Shown here in pieces: positions 33,866-45,993 of a stretch of DNA of 64,000 nt; within the stretch, counting starts at the first letter, position 1, and each line of letters begins with the position of its first letter. Under the pieces are notes generated by a model that was given only the letters and a program-made list of their open reading frames with translations, ran no database searches and had not been told where the DNA came from. The stretch is from assembly GCA_038380795.1 (NCBI GenBank), contig CM076271.1, positions 17,375,001-17,439,000 on the forward strand, in the 5' to 3' direction. This DNA comes from Pyrocephalus nanus (taxonomy: Eukaryota > Chordata > Aves > Passeriformes > Tyrannidae). The translations under genes and the position numbers were made by a program.

Positions 33866-36600
33866 CTGCAGAGAAAGAAGGTAACACACGTGACTCTGGG
33901 TCAGTGTCAGCAACAACACCCCAAGCATTTTCATTGGCAGCACATTTGCAAGTACAAACATAAATAAAGCAACAAATGAATCTAATCGTGTTAAATGGTG
34001 AATGACTTTCAGAGAGAGTTAATAAAAACAATCAAGTCACAGGACTGGTGCTGATCAGTACCAGCTAGCGTGAGGCTCTTGAGCACGAACAACTTAGTCT
34101 TTGGGAAGAAACAAAAGCAGGGAAAAAAAAAAAAAACCATGAAGATGAGACATCTTTGTTCTCTAGCATAAACTTTCTTAATCTTGATGTCTATCAATCT
34201 ATTTTCAGTTTGAATAATAGATGAGTTCAGTTCTTTGTTTCAGAAATCTGACTATTGTCTGAATGGGTTCTCCTTAACTTAAGGCATTTTAAGACCATTT
34301 GTAACCACTGCTATTTTAGCTTCTGGATCCTTTCTTTTTTCTCATCCTTTTCCATAGAGACACAGTCCTAGATGAGATTTTAAAACTAGCTGCATCTTCC
34401 TGATTCAAAAAGTTGTTTACTGTCTTGGGATATCTTCTCATTAAGCATTACCAAGAGCACACCAAGCATGCCAAGGTGGCAAGAGCAGTGGTTATTAAAA
34501 AGAGAAATAATTAAAGTGTATCTTTATAAAAAGTAGGAGGGAGAAAACAGCACGTGTAGGTTTTTTTTACCCTGTATATTACTGCATCTTGTGTACTCTC
34601 TCTTATGCAAAAGAGTATGTAATCTTTTAAGAAACATGACAATCTGCCACTTTCTGTTCATGTAATTGGGATCAACATATGGTACAAGAGAAAAGAAAAA
34701 CATTTGTTTATTAATTTAGATCAAGTTACTAACTCAAACCACTAACAGCATTCAGAATTAATTCCACCTCAATTGACCAAATACTTTAACAGAGTAAAAT
34801 TATATCATAATTTCACTGAAATGCTGATCTGCTGCTGCAGGGGTGCAAAGTAATATGTAATACAGACAGAAAGAAATATGTGATAATTTGGTGACACAGA
34901 TGACATCATACGAAACGGAAAGTCGGTGACATGTGGATGTGTAAGACAGAGCTACGTGAAACTCCATTTCACAAAATTCACACAGTGATGTGGAGTTTTG
35001 GGGGTGTTTGTGAAACTCACCAAATGGTAAGCTGCACTATTTGCATCACTAGGTGAAGCCTTTTACTGAAGCAGTAAAATACCAACCTCTGGGAAAAATC
35101 AGAATCTTCACTAAGTTGTTTCAAGAGAATATGAACTCATTCGCCATTTATTTTGGAAGGAAAAATGTTTTCACAATGAGAATGAGGCATTATTTCTTTA
35201 CCACTGAAACCTGATTATTTTTAGCCAGAAGAAAAAAGGTTACCTTGAGATGAGATGAAATGAATATTGGTTTTATCTACTGCTCACTGGCATTTTATTT
35301 TTATTTTTTTTATGCTTTGATTGAAAAGCTTTTCACAATTCTTGTAGTGCAGTACCAGAACATCAGGGCCCCAAATTTGTATGTGTTTGCTGTATCTGAA
35401 GCCCTACATGCTTTGCTGAGGTAGACATATAAGACATTCCTTATTCTGCACTGTAAAGGACATAACACTACTCCATCATAATAGGTCAGGGCTCACCTTC
35501 CTGAGAGTATGTAAAACAATACATCTTTTATGTAAAATACATGACCTTTGACATGTGATGTGCTCTTAGATTAGCAACAATAAAGGCTTTTATCCTGCTT
35601 TGCTGCAGGGGTTATCGTGGGTTTGACACTTTAAACCTCTTTTCATATTTATCTGTTTTATAAATTTTCTGGATATTTGGCAGTCGGATCCTTATTTTGG
35701 CAGTATTTTGGCAAGCAGACTTCATTTCCACCCCAAGTCTTCATGATAGCAAATGAACCATCTTAAAACGTACTTTTTAAGGAAACTGCTGAAAATTACA
35801 CGTTTGCATAAAATGTGCATTCAGTATCTCTTTGGGCAGTAGTGCTGAGAAAGGCCGGTAAACATTTTCTAAACACATTTGTGACACGTGAACCAAACGC
35901 GCTCCAAGGAAACCCGGTAACACCAGCCCAACCATCAGGGTCTGCTGAGGGCAACACACACAGAGCACTGAGGAGGACTCAGCTCTCCTCACAAATTACT
36001 GCCCGATTAAAAGCCAGACTGCTTTCGTTTCTGGTTATCTAACTCTGGCTGTATGCTACCTGGCTTTCAAAAATTTGGATAATGTACCATTGAAGTTAAA
36101 ATGAGCAGCAGAGACAGCTGTTCCCACCTGTGAAAATTTCTCATTAATAGTCTAAAAGTTGAGTATCTCAAAACGTAGAAACACAAATACAGACTTTCCT
36201 CCTGAAAATGTTTATACGGGTGAGCGAATTGATGTAGGCAACACACATTCCTTCCATCATGCTGTCTTTAAGATAAACACAAAGTACCATCAACACTGCA
36301 AGTGTGTGTGTGGAGCAAACAAAGAAAAAAATCCCATCCTACCAAAGCAAGACACTTCGCTACACTCATATTTTCCCCCCAAGGAGATGATTAAAATAGA
36401 AAAACCAAACCACAAACAAAAATCCACTTTGCAGGCGAGTAGCAGTGGTCCTGCTGTCTCACGAGCAGAGGGAAGGTTTCCAAGCCCTCAAAGCCATCCC
36501 CAAGGCTGAACTGGTATCTCACACAGGGAACAGTCCACGCAAATCTACGTGCCCTGCACAGATTTTACCAGATATTCCTGAAAACATGAGACTTGTTCAC
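33866..36600. other. Non-coding stretch
   Basis: No supported exon. Minus-strand donor-like sites near 35018 (CATTTG|GTGAGT) and 35497 (GGAAG|GTGAGC) have no usable acceptor at a normal exon distance. A runs lie near 34123. No transposon recognised. Confidence 0.45.
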
Positions 36601-36602
36601 CA

Positions 36603-36638
36603 TGTGCCTCAGTTTACCCACCATCGAGATGGGTACAT
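36603..36638 (+). mobile_element. MIR-like remnant
   Basis: TGTGCCTCAGTTTACCCACC followed by GAGATGGGTACAT resembles the TGTGCCTCAGTTTCCCC...AAATGGG core of MIR and related ancient SINE/LINE ends. Very short; chance is possible. Confidence 0.3.
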
Positions 36639-36639
36639 A

Positions 36640-38440
36640 CTTCAGTAACATATTTTGAAATCCTTGGATATGAAGATACTTTCTAAAATAGCGATTTTGG
36701 CAGGATTTTGGAAAGGCAACAATAATCTTAAAAAGATCATCACCTGGGTCAGTTCCATAAACTCTTCAACAGAAAGCCCCACTGTTGTTCTGGATCAGGT
36801 CCTACCTCTTTAGCCAGTACCAAGGGACCAGAAAAAGATCAGAGGCTTTGCCATTTTACCTGCTGTCAGGTTGCACCCTGTAACTCTTTTGATCCCAGAA
36901 CACTTATTCCATTTGGTGATCTCCTTCAGGGCAGGGAGGTCATTTCAGGGAGGCTGCAGGATGGAGCCCTAACTCAAACTGATCACTGCAAAGCCAAATT
37001 TAACTAATAATATAGAGAATACACAGAAATAGAGAGTACTGCAGAATGAAAGTCTACTTAAAACAGTAACATTTTTACTAATATCTAAATGAGAAGAGCC
37101 TTGGGTATAGCCAAAAATAGATTGACAAGGACCTTGATCCCACACAAACTAGCTCTGAGTAATTTTACACAGGAAAGTAGAACACCAGTTGAGCTGCTCC
37201 CCTGGTCAAAATTATGCATGTACATTTTTATTTTTTTTTTGCCAGTGTCCCAGCCCTGAGAAGTCTAAAATTCATTATAGGAAACCTAAACTAGCAAAGG
37301 AATCTCATCTTCCCTACCTAGAAAGCACATTTTTATTAAAAAAAAAATTTTTGTATATTTATATATAAACTGTACACACCTGATAGCACAGGAAAAAATG
37401 TTTTAGAAATAAGATTTTGATTCATTTTTCTTATAGAAGACCAGCTGAAATATATTTAATGTGTCTGATTAAAATATTTACTAAAAAGCTTCCTGGAAGC
37501 TTTAAAATACCAAAACCTGATCCTCAAAATAAGCACTTCTGTGCAGTAATTGCTTCTAAATAAAGTGAACCGTAACCACCTAATACAGCTGTTTCTTCCT
37601 TTCAAAAGTCCCTGAGTCACATTCAACTGCACACAGGCTGAAATATGAAATATGTCCTACTATTCTCGTAATCATTATTTTTTTGTCCAGTGAGAGAAAA
37701 GACACAGTCTGTGATTCTGTCAACTGGATGTTTGTACGAGAAAAAATAAATGCTCCTCATTTGGTATTTTGCTAATTCTGAAAATACAGGATGTACACTG
37801 ATCATGAAGAGCAACATCTGGTTCAAGGCAGGCTCGTGGCCCAATCCTGCACACAGGTTACTCTTCTCACATAGTGCACTTGATGGGGTTACTTGCAGTA
37901 ACACACACACAAATCATGTGTAGAATTGCTTTGAGGGTGGTCAGCAGTTGTTTTATTGCACCTATTTTAAAGAGCTCTTAAGCAACCTGAAAAAAAATAC
38001 ATTAAATTAAATATTTTAAATAATCTGAGGGAGAAATAATTTTTTTCTGACCACTGTCAAGGTGGCCACTTTTTATCGTGCAGCATATATTAAATCTCAG
38101 GAGGCATGGTACAGGAGATTTTCTACACCAGGAGTCATTATCACCTCCTCCAAAAGTGAAATGCAGATGAACAGTAAAACTGTGAGAGACTGAGTGCACT
38201 TCTTCCACCTCGCTTTGAAGAGGGGGAAATGGATTTGGTACAGGCCAAAATACAGGGATATCAGTGCTTGCTACCTTGCTGCTTCTTGGTGGAAGGAGGG
38301 AGCAAATCATACTGTATTTTTCATTTTCAGTCATTAGCAGGCTGTTCAGAATCTCTGGCTGGTGCTTATTATTTATTCTAAACAGGAGTAAAATAAAATA
38401 AAAATAAATAACAGCACGAGGACAAAGCTATGCACAGCAC
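36640..38440. other. Non-coding stretch
   Basis: No supported exon. A and T runs lie near 37230 and 37340. The minus-strand frame at 38002-38334 has no exon borders. Confidence 0.45.
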
Positions 38441-38780
38441 ATTTGCTCTTTCAAAATAATATTACCTTTCAAGTCCACCGTAACCTTGGAAAAGAATAAC
38501 TCGGTGTAAGCCAATGCTACGAAACTAATCACGATCCTTTCCTCCCCCGCTTTTTTTAACAGCTCTTACAGGGAATACGGGTGCATTTCGCAGACAAGTT
38601 ACGAACAGCTCGCTTCCAACACGGAATCTGAACTGCGAGTCCAGCATCTTTTAATGATGGCCCGGCCGTTCGCCTCACGCGAATCACTCTGTGCAGCAGA
38701 GCTGGCCCTCACTGAATCCATCCCAGGTGAAGGTGAGGAAGCAGCCAGGCTGTCAGGTGAGGAGAGGCCATCCCTGAGCC

Positions 38781-38909
38781 AGATCCCAACCCCCTGAGCC
38801 AGGGGCCACCATCTCCCTCTCCAGATCCCATCTCCCCGAGCCAGGGGATATCATGTCCCTCCTGCCAGATCCCACCTCCCCGAGCCAGGGGCCACCATCT
38901 CCGGCAGCC
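38781..38909. repeat. Minisatellite, three imperfect copies of 42-44 bp
   Basis: Units 38781-38822, 38823-38866 and 38867-38909 each begin AGATCCCA and contain GAGCCAGGGG followed by an ATCATGTCC/CACCATCTCC-like end. Divergence is mostly substitutions with 1-2 bp indels. A partial fourth copy may start at 38910. Likely to vary in copy number. It gives a repetitive Gly/Arg-rich minus-strand frame that is not a gene. Confidence 0.85.
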
Positions 38910-39079
38910 AGAGCCAGCCATCAAACGCTGCCGCCTGGCTCGTATCGCCACATCTTCCCCGCTTCTTAAAATAACTCCCCGTGCCTCAGTGCCAGCCTTA
39001 ACCATTTTATGCCCGTGTTACAACTCTCCTCCTGGAAACTTGACCTCTCTTGGTGGAAGTAAGGAGAGGAATTCCCCAT

Positions 39080-39360
39080 TCCCGAGCGCGGCGGCGAGCG
39101 GGGCTCCCGGGCTGGCTGAGGGCACCGCTGCCACCCAGCAGCCCCGGCCCCGCCGCTGCCCGGCTGGGACCCACGGCCGGGTTCCTCGGGGAAGGCTGGC
39201 GGTTCTCCACAACCTTCCAGCGCCACTTTTACACACACAGACGCACAGAGAAATTCATTTCATCCCCCTCTGCCGTGACCCCGGAGCTGCTCGGGGGGCT
39301 CTCCCCCCACACAGCCCCCCCCTCCGCCCCCGGGCCCGTCCCTTACCTGGCAGGCGAGTG
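39080..39360. promoter_or_regulatory. CpG island
   Basis: GC- and CpG-rich sequence with AT-rich DNA right of about 39380 and a CpG-dotted shore on the left (38.5-38.7 kb). A minus-strand exon end with a perfect donor lies at its right edge. The island therefore covers the start of the following intron, a common arrangement at vertebrate promoters. Upstream of that exon, 40.0-40.3 kb is also CpG-dotted. Confidence 0.55.
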
Positions 39361-39380
39361 ACACTCCTGGTCGTGGTCAT
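39347..39380 (-). CDS. Candidate first coding exon: ATG to perfect donor
   Basis: On the minus strand an ATG at 39380-39378 opens a frame of 11 codons, MTTTRSVTRLP, plus one base. It ends at CCAG|GTAAGG, an almost ideal donor (exon end 39347, outgoing phase 1). The exon lies at the edge of a CpG island, and short first coding exons followed by long introns are common in regulatory genes. A possible upstream acceptor, TTGTTTTTAG at 39438-39429, would make an 82-nt exon from 39428 with all upstream frames closed, so the ATG would be the real start. Weak points are the non-consensus -3 base (C) before the ATG and the absence of a recognised protein. A 5' UTR exon with an incidental ATG, or a non-coding transcript, remains possible. 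Confidence 0.33.
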
Positions 39381-40157
39381 GTGAAAATATTTTCGAGGTA
39401 TCCTTTAACAGCCTTTAAATATTGAAGCCTAAAAACAATATTTGCTGTTTTACCTTTTGAAGCTTTAACAAAAGCTTTGTTTTAGCATTTACCTCGATGT
39501 GCAATAAGAGTTAATAATCAAATCCGTCCCAACCCCCACAAATGTTAAACAAAAAGATAAAAGAAATGCAAATAGCTATTGTCATGGAAAGTTAAAGTAC
39601 CTGTCTGTATTTTTAAGTGAAAACTATTATCTCTATCAATCAAAATTTAAGAATACAATAGCACTAATCACACGAGGTGCTTTGACTGAGGTACTTTTCC
39701 TCATAAAAAGTTTTTTTTTTTTTTTTAACTGGTGCATAAAAGTAATACACTTACAATTAGACACGGTATTTGTAATTTTGTTATTAAAAAACCTCAGCAG
39801 TCTTATTGTTAATAAATGCCTCTGAGTCTGTAGGCTGATTCGTACCCAAGAAGACCAAAGTCCCTACATATTTTAATAAGGTTGATGAAATTTTATTCAG
39901 ATTCTCACACTTTCCAACATGTGGTGGAACAGCACACTCTTCTGTTTGAGAGGAGTTACTCAAACGAAGGAAATAGTTAATTGGGAACCAAAACTACTAC
40001 TTCTGGCCTCACCGCACATTTTTCCACATTTCTCCTAGCGCTGTCTGCGCGACAACCCTCAGCCTCCAAGACGTGCCCTTTGTCGTCTTTTCTTTAATTT
40101 TTGATGCCAATTCCGTCTCGTCAGACCCTGACGCTCCCCTAACCCAGCACACATTAC

Positions 40158-40175
40158 GTATACAGCACTGTATAC
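40158..40175. repeat. 8-bp inverted repeat, 2-bp gap
   Basis: GTATACAG and CTGTATAC flank CA. Arms are exact reverse complements. It could be a dimeric factor site; no family is assigned. Confidence 0.5.
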
Positions 40176-40932
40176 ATTGTGCAGGCACACCACACGGATT
40201 CTCTCCAAAGTCATTTTTAAAACTAATTTGTCCAGACGGAATCAGTAACCGAGCTGCGCAGTTAATAAGTGCAGGAGCGAGCGACAGTAATTACGCCTGT
40301 ACTAAAAGAAAAGAGCCCGAGATTAAAATACCTATAAGTAAATAGTTGAGGCAGGATGCCATTATGCAAACTCCGCTCTCGGGGAGGGATGTCTCCCACA
40401 CTGAGGAGCAATAGGACTGTCATTTTTTCCCCCTGCAATATCAGGTTTCCTACTCCACAGCCTCTGGTACTCTGCATCATGGCTAACATCTCTAGTGTGC
40501 TATTAATATCAATGAAGAGACGATTCAATTTCCACATAAGAAAAACCTCCCTATTACAGCGCAGACATTCGAGTGAGGACCCTTGCGAAGGAAACAATAA
40601 AGACCAGAGGGTTGCCTTTTCCCCCCCCACCTCCTTTTTTTTTTTTTTTTTTTCCCTGCTGCTTTTGCAGTTGCTCACTGTTTGAAAGCTTTTAGCTAAC
40701 AATGGAAGCATTATCTTCAGGACAGTTACAAAACAGGATTTGTTAGTACAAAGAATAATAACGCCGAACTCGTTCCCCCCCACTTCCCCGCCCCGCAAAT
40801 ACCTGCCTATTGCAATAAGGCATTTAGTACTTGATTTAAAAGTATATTCCAGAAACACCTGTGTTCTTGATCTAATTCCCTGCAACAAACTCTCCCACGG
40901 ACCATGTTTGCTGAAGGAGGTTTGGACAGTTA

Positions 40933-40950
40933 CAAACAAACAAACAAACA
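40933..40950. repeat. (AAAC)n short repeat
   Basis: Four to five AAAC units. They encode the Val/Cys/Leu/Phe-rich N-terminus of the spurious 232-codon frame. Confidence 0.8.
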
Positions 40951-43900
40951 TTTTGCGCACTTACAAAATGGAAGAGAAACAAAAGTATCTTATTCTACCG
41001 AGTGCAAACTTACCCATGAATGAGGAAGAAAAAGGCTTAGAGAGCTGTACAGTAATTCCCAACCAACTGCAGAAAGTTGAGAGTTTGAAAACACTAAAGC
41101 ACTTTTGACTATCCAGCCTTTCTGTGCTTCAACACTGGCTGCAGTGTAAGGAAGGACTGAAGGTATGTGGTCTAAACACAACAAAAGCCACTGCCTTACT
41201 CTAGATTAAATATGCAGGAAGAGGCCCCTTTGCATAAACACAAACACTCAGCAAATGAGTAACTGGCTCAAATCAGACGCCTGCTGTGCATTCTACCTGT
41301 CCTGATCTCTGACAAGCTACACAGCTTGTTTAAGGGGATAGGAGCTGCAAAATCAGATCAAATCACAGCGCTAAATGCTTTGCTCCTCTAATAGTAAATA
41401 ACAACAGCACCAACAACTCCACGCCAAACGTTCATTTCTAATCTAAATACTGCTCTGGCACAGAGCTGAATCGTGTGCTGTGCCCGCTTTGGCTCAGTCA
41501 CCCATCTCGCCAAAGCAGAAGAAACACAACCAAACACCACCTGTAAAATTAATTTTCATTAACTGTACTGAAATCCAATACATTCCTGACCAGGTCTTTT
41601 CTTAACAAGGATTTAAAATAAATACAGAGACTTCTGGTTGACAGATTAAACCTGCATTTGCTTGTGCTGTCCCTGTTTTGTTTACTATATAAAAAGACAT
41701 TCCACACACAGACCTATTTTAGCTGTTATGAATCACCGCATAATGCACACCTATTTACTAGTTTATTTGGGGAAAAGGAAGAAATTTCTGAAGTGTTCCT
41801 TAAAAACATTATTTTCAAAAGATTACTCTCATAAAATGACCCCTCCAAACTATATTTACTTCAAAAACAACTAAATTAAAGACTCTGATAACCACCGAGC
41901 ACATCTATGCATTTATTATTATAATCAAATATACATAATTATATACTGTGATTTACTCTTGCTTCTAGAGAAATAAATTATTTTTTTTCAGTCTCATTTA
42001 TCCTTCCAGTCCAGAAATAGAATGAAGCAGCACGATTTTAAAGCAATTGGAATTCACCAGTGTCCCTTCCTAACTTAAGGAGTCAAATCACATTGACCTT
42101 TTATTGTAAGTCCCAGCTACATGTTGGTTTTGGTAATTTAATTATTTTTTAATAACTTGCAGTATTAAATGATTGCCATTGAAACACAAATAAGATTATA
42201 GTCCTCTGCTTTACTCTCTCGTGCTCCAGACTACAGCGTAACATGGCTGCGTCCGGCCCCAAAATTTCATTCTGAAAGAGCACTTACACGCAGATAGACA
42301 CAGGAAGATTCAGGCTTTAAAAGATGCAACACACATTTACTGGATTCTCAAACATGTGTCACACATTATTTCAAAGGATACTGGATATAACTCACAGTTT
42401 TAACGGGGATCTAGGCGTGTTCAGTTCCACTGAGCACTCGTGCAGTATGGAGGGAGTTTTTACTTTTCCTTGGATAAACTCACCATGTTAAAGCACAAAA
42501 ACACTGATAACGTGATCTAGTCAAGTCTAACAGGGTAAAAATCCTCCATGAGAGAATCCGGCAGGAAATTGTAGAGCTCCTGTATCGTTCACCATTTTTG
42601 CATTGAAATGACCTTCCAAATAAGGTGTCAGATAATACGGTTCACATAGACGATAGTGATCTAACCTTGATGCAAATAAACCATAGAACAAAATTTAATC
42701 AGTATATCACTGTGTAAAAGCCTTTGTCCATCCCAATGGAACTTCTAATGACTGTTTTGGCAGTTCTGGCTGGTAGTTATGCCTCCCTGCTCATATATAT
42801 CTCATACTGGTTGAGCAAGCTAATGGAACTGCTGTTAGTGGAATCCAATATTAATACTCTGCATCATGCAAAACTGGATGCAACAGAATATATTACACAA
42901 TTACAGGTAGTATCTAATTCCACAGGTATTAGATACTGGTCTCTAAATTAGTATTTTAATAGAGAATGTGTTATAAATACTACGTTTCAGGTATGATATC
43001 TATGAACTCTGGATCTGCCAGTCTTCTTGCTGCAAGCCTACTCTACACTCACACAGCACAGACACAGGACCCTGACAAAAATTGGCAGGCAAGCCTTAGA
43101 TGCTGAGTGACACATACTGATGCACAGAGTCAAAGATGTCATCTTCATGCAAGCTTCACTAGTTATGAGCCTGAGAGAAAAATGAAACAAAAAAACCCCC
43201 CAAAATAAAACAAAACAAAAAAAAAAAAAAAGCAGGGGGGAGAGCAGAGCAAGACCTCCACAAAATAAACAGGGTGTACAGTTTCAAAGGCTACAGACAC
43301 AGACATTTCATTGTTCAAGCCAATTATCAGTGGAAAATAATAACAACAGATGGATTCAGAGTCACTGACTTTTCATATGCACTTCATCTCTGCACAACAG
43401 ATGATGAAATGCGAGAGCTATCTCGGAAAGGCAAAACATCTTTCAGTAAAAGAACTCTATACTCCAGATGGGGACCTTCTAAGGCAGCTGATTATCTTCT
43501 TATAATGTTGTAAGATAGACTTACTAAAACATTTCCAGAACTGATCAGATCGGATGAGCACAATGGCATCATTATGAGGAGTAAGTTGCTCCGTTCTCAG
43601 ACTTGCAACTAAACTACTCGGAGATTTCAGCAGGGTCAGAGCTGCCCATCCCCACCTTTACATCAAGCAGTGATTCTGAAAAATAGGCCCAAAGCTGCTG
43701 TTCACAATCTGAGCAAAACACAGGGATCAGCTTTGCCTGGAGAGGGGATGCAGATGTGGGGCCATTGAGTCAGTGACAGCATGAATGGGTCCCCAGTAAC
43801 AAGTCCCACCACTGTGAGCAAGGCGAGCCCCCTCACGTTCTGCAACCACACATTTCACATGGGGACACGGGCAGAGACAAAAAAAAGTTTGCAAGCCTGA

Positions 43901-44449
43901 CTGTTTCCACTATAATTGCCAGATGTAGAGGGAACTCATCTTCCAGGAGCCTACACGAATGTAAGCTGGGAGTAACCGAGTCAGTGGAGTTACACCCACA
44001 AAAACTGGTGTGAGGCACAAATAAAGCAAATTCTTTCTCACAAGGTCTTTACAAAACCCCATCTTTTTATGGGAAATAAAAAATTGCTTTCAAAGGGAAA
44101 TAACAAACACATGTAAATTTTGGTGGTTCCGGTGATAAGCAGTTCCAACAAATGTCACAAACACCTACCTAGCACAACCTTCTCCCACTCAACCTGAATA
44201 CCACAAAGTATGTGTTTTTGATCACATGAATCAGGTATGCCACAGTCTCAAAACTTAAAATGTACTGGAAAAATTAGCTCATTAATCTTTAGGACAACAT
44301 TTCTTTAATGGAAGAATACTACATCAGTAGAGCATTAAACTGAACTGGTTGCCATTTCCACAGTTTCTTCTCCAAAACACTGCAAGGAAAATCTAAAAAA
44401 CGGCACACTCTGTAAATCAATACTGCACACCGAGGGGTAGCGATACACA

Positions 44450-44463
44450 ACACACACACACAC
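44450..44463. repeat. Short (CA)n
   Basis: About six to seven CA units. Confidence 0.75.
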
Positions 44464-45960
44464 TGAACTTGCACCTACAGCTAATTTATTTCACAAGTTA
44501 CAAAATGTTTCTTAAGTAGGGGGCTGTTGGCTTAACAAATGTGAAGGGAAGAGATGAGTTTGTGGGCACAGCATTTCTCCTCCTTGTGAACTACTTTGTC
44601 AAAAGTAAATTCACAGGGGAACATACGAGCAAAGAGTAAATTTTGCCCAGGGCAAAATTCTGCAACTGCTTTAAGAAGCAAACAAGAACACAAAAGATGT
44701 GTAATACAACCATCTGGCTCTACTCATGCTATATCAATAATCCCCAAAATTTATCCCCACCCCCTTAATCAACCCACACTGATGCCACAAAACCAAATGG
44801 CATCACTTATGCTTCCTGCCCATCACATTTTGAAATGATATTTAATATGCATACAGTACATATTTGCATGTTAATCAATTACTTTTAAGAAAAAATATTT
44901 TTCCTTCTTGAGCTATTAGTTCTGCTTTTTTCTACTTGTTCACACTGGGATCTCTAAAACCACCAAGAAAGTCCTTGTGGTAAAGATACTCTCATATCAA
45001 CACAGCATCTCAGGTATCAGGATAACGTACCGGTCAAAATTTCAATCTCTTCTCTCTAGTTTTGTGTCACAGTGTGAAAATAGCAGAGGGTGAATAATAA
45101 TGTGCCAGCAAAATTAGCTGTTCAAGAAACATGGGTAAGCGATCCATTTTGAACTCGAGGTTGGATGCATTTCTAAGCAATACCCTATTTGGGAAGCAGG
45201 GAAGGAATGCCAGAGGGAAAGCAGGGTATCCCATGTGTCTTATGTTGAAGATTTTCACTGATTTTTCAGGCCTCCCCCATCCAGAAGCCAGCCTCCTATG
45301 TAAAAGAGGAAAATGGGGAACTCCTGACCACAGATGGAGGACAAGCCTCCGATGTGCACTGGCTGAGTGCCACTCTCCCTTCCCACCCCAAGCCCACGGT
45401 GTGGAAGACCACCTTAGGATGGACAGACATAACGACAGCCATGCAGAGTGACCAAAAGGGTGACTCCATGATTGTTTGGGGGAGGGATTGTGTCCTTGAG
45501 GGGAAAAAAATCACCCTCGTAACCATCATGATTCATACCACGAGCGTGCAACGTGAAACCAGTACCAAAACCAACACTACAAAGACGGTCTCTCTCTGGC
45601 GCTTCATCGACTGACGGCCACGGCCCCGGGGGCTGACTCAGAGCTCTTCTTCTTAATCAACTTTTCTGCAACAACACACCCGGCCCAAACCCTGCCTTAT
45701 CCCTATGTCTGGCTGGCTGGCACCCTCCCTGTAACCTGGGAGCTGCCTGGGGGGACACACACACCACGGAGGGAACGGTGCCCCATGGCCCCACTGCAAC
45801 ACGAACAGATGGCTGTTACAGAGAAATACAAGCCCTGAGCACTCATGGCATAGGTGGAAATGTTTTGCAGTTATTTTCTTTGGAAATAAGCATATGTGTA
45901 GCGGTTATGTCTGCTCCCACATCCAGACTACCAACCTGAGATCACAAACACTTTGTTAAT

Positions 45961-45993
45961 TTTTTTTTTATATATATATTTTTTTTTTTTTTT
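45961..45993. repeat. T run with central (AT)5
   Basis: T9, then alternating AT, then T14. Low-complexity DNA. Confidence 0.85.

Larger units (their letters stand above)
40000..40960. promoter_or_regulatory. Candidate conserved upstream block containing the longest open frame
   Basis: The region lies 0.6-1.6 kb upstream of the minus-strand ATG at 39380. It is repeat-free apart from a T run (40629-40651) and an AAAC repeat, and dotted with CpGs at 40.04-40.30 kb. It includes the inverted repeat at 40158-40175. A minus-strand frame of 232 codons (40262-40960) spans most of it. The frame includes a lysine run from the T tract and no recognisable domain, so I treat it as non-coding. Promoter-proximal regulatory DNA is the simplest reading. 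Confidence 0.35.

Noticed and set aside
35490..35515. Strong minus-strand donor GGAAG|GTGAGC
   Set aside because: The nearest acceptor leaves only a few bases; no exon of normal size is visible.
40262..40960. 232-codon minus-strand open frame as a protein gene
   Set aside because: It contains a lysine run made by a T tract, an N-terminus made by an AAAC repeat, no domain, no codon bias and no splice borders. Kept only as a finding.
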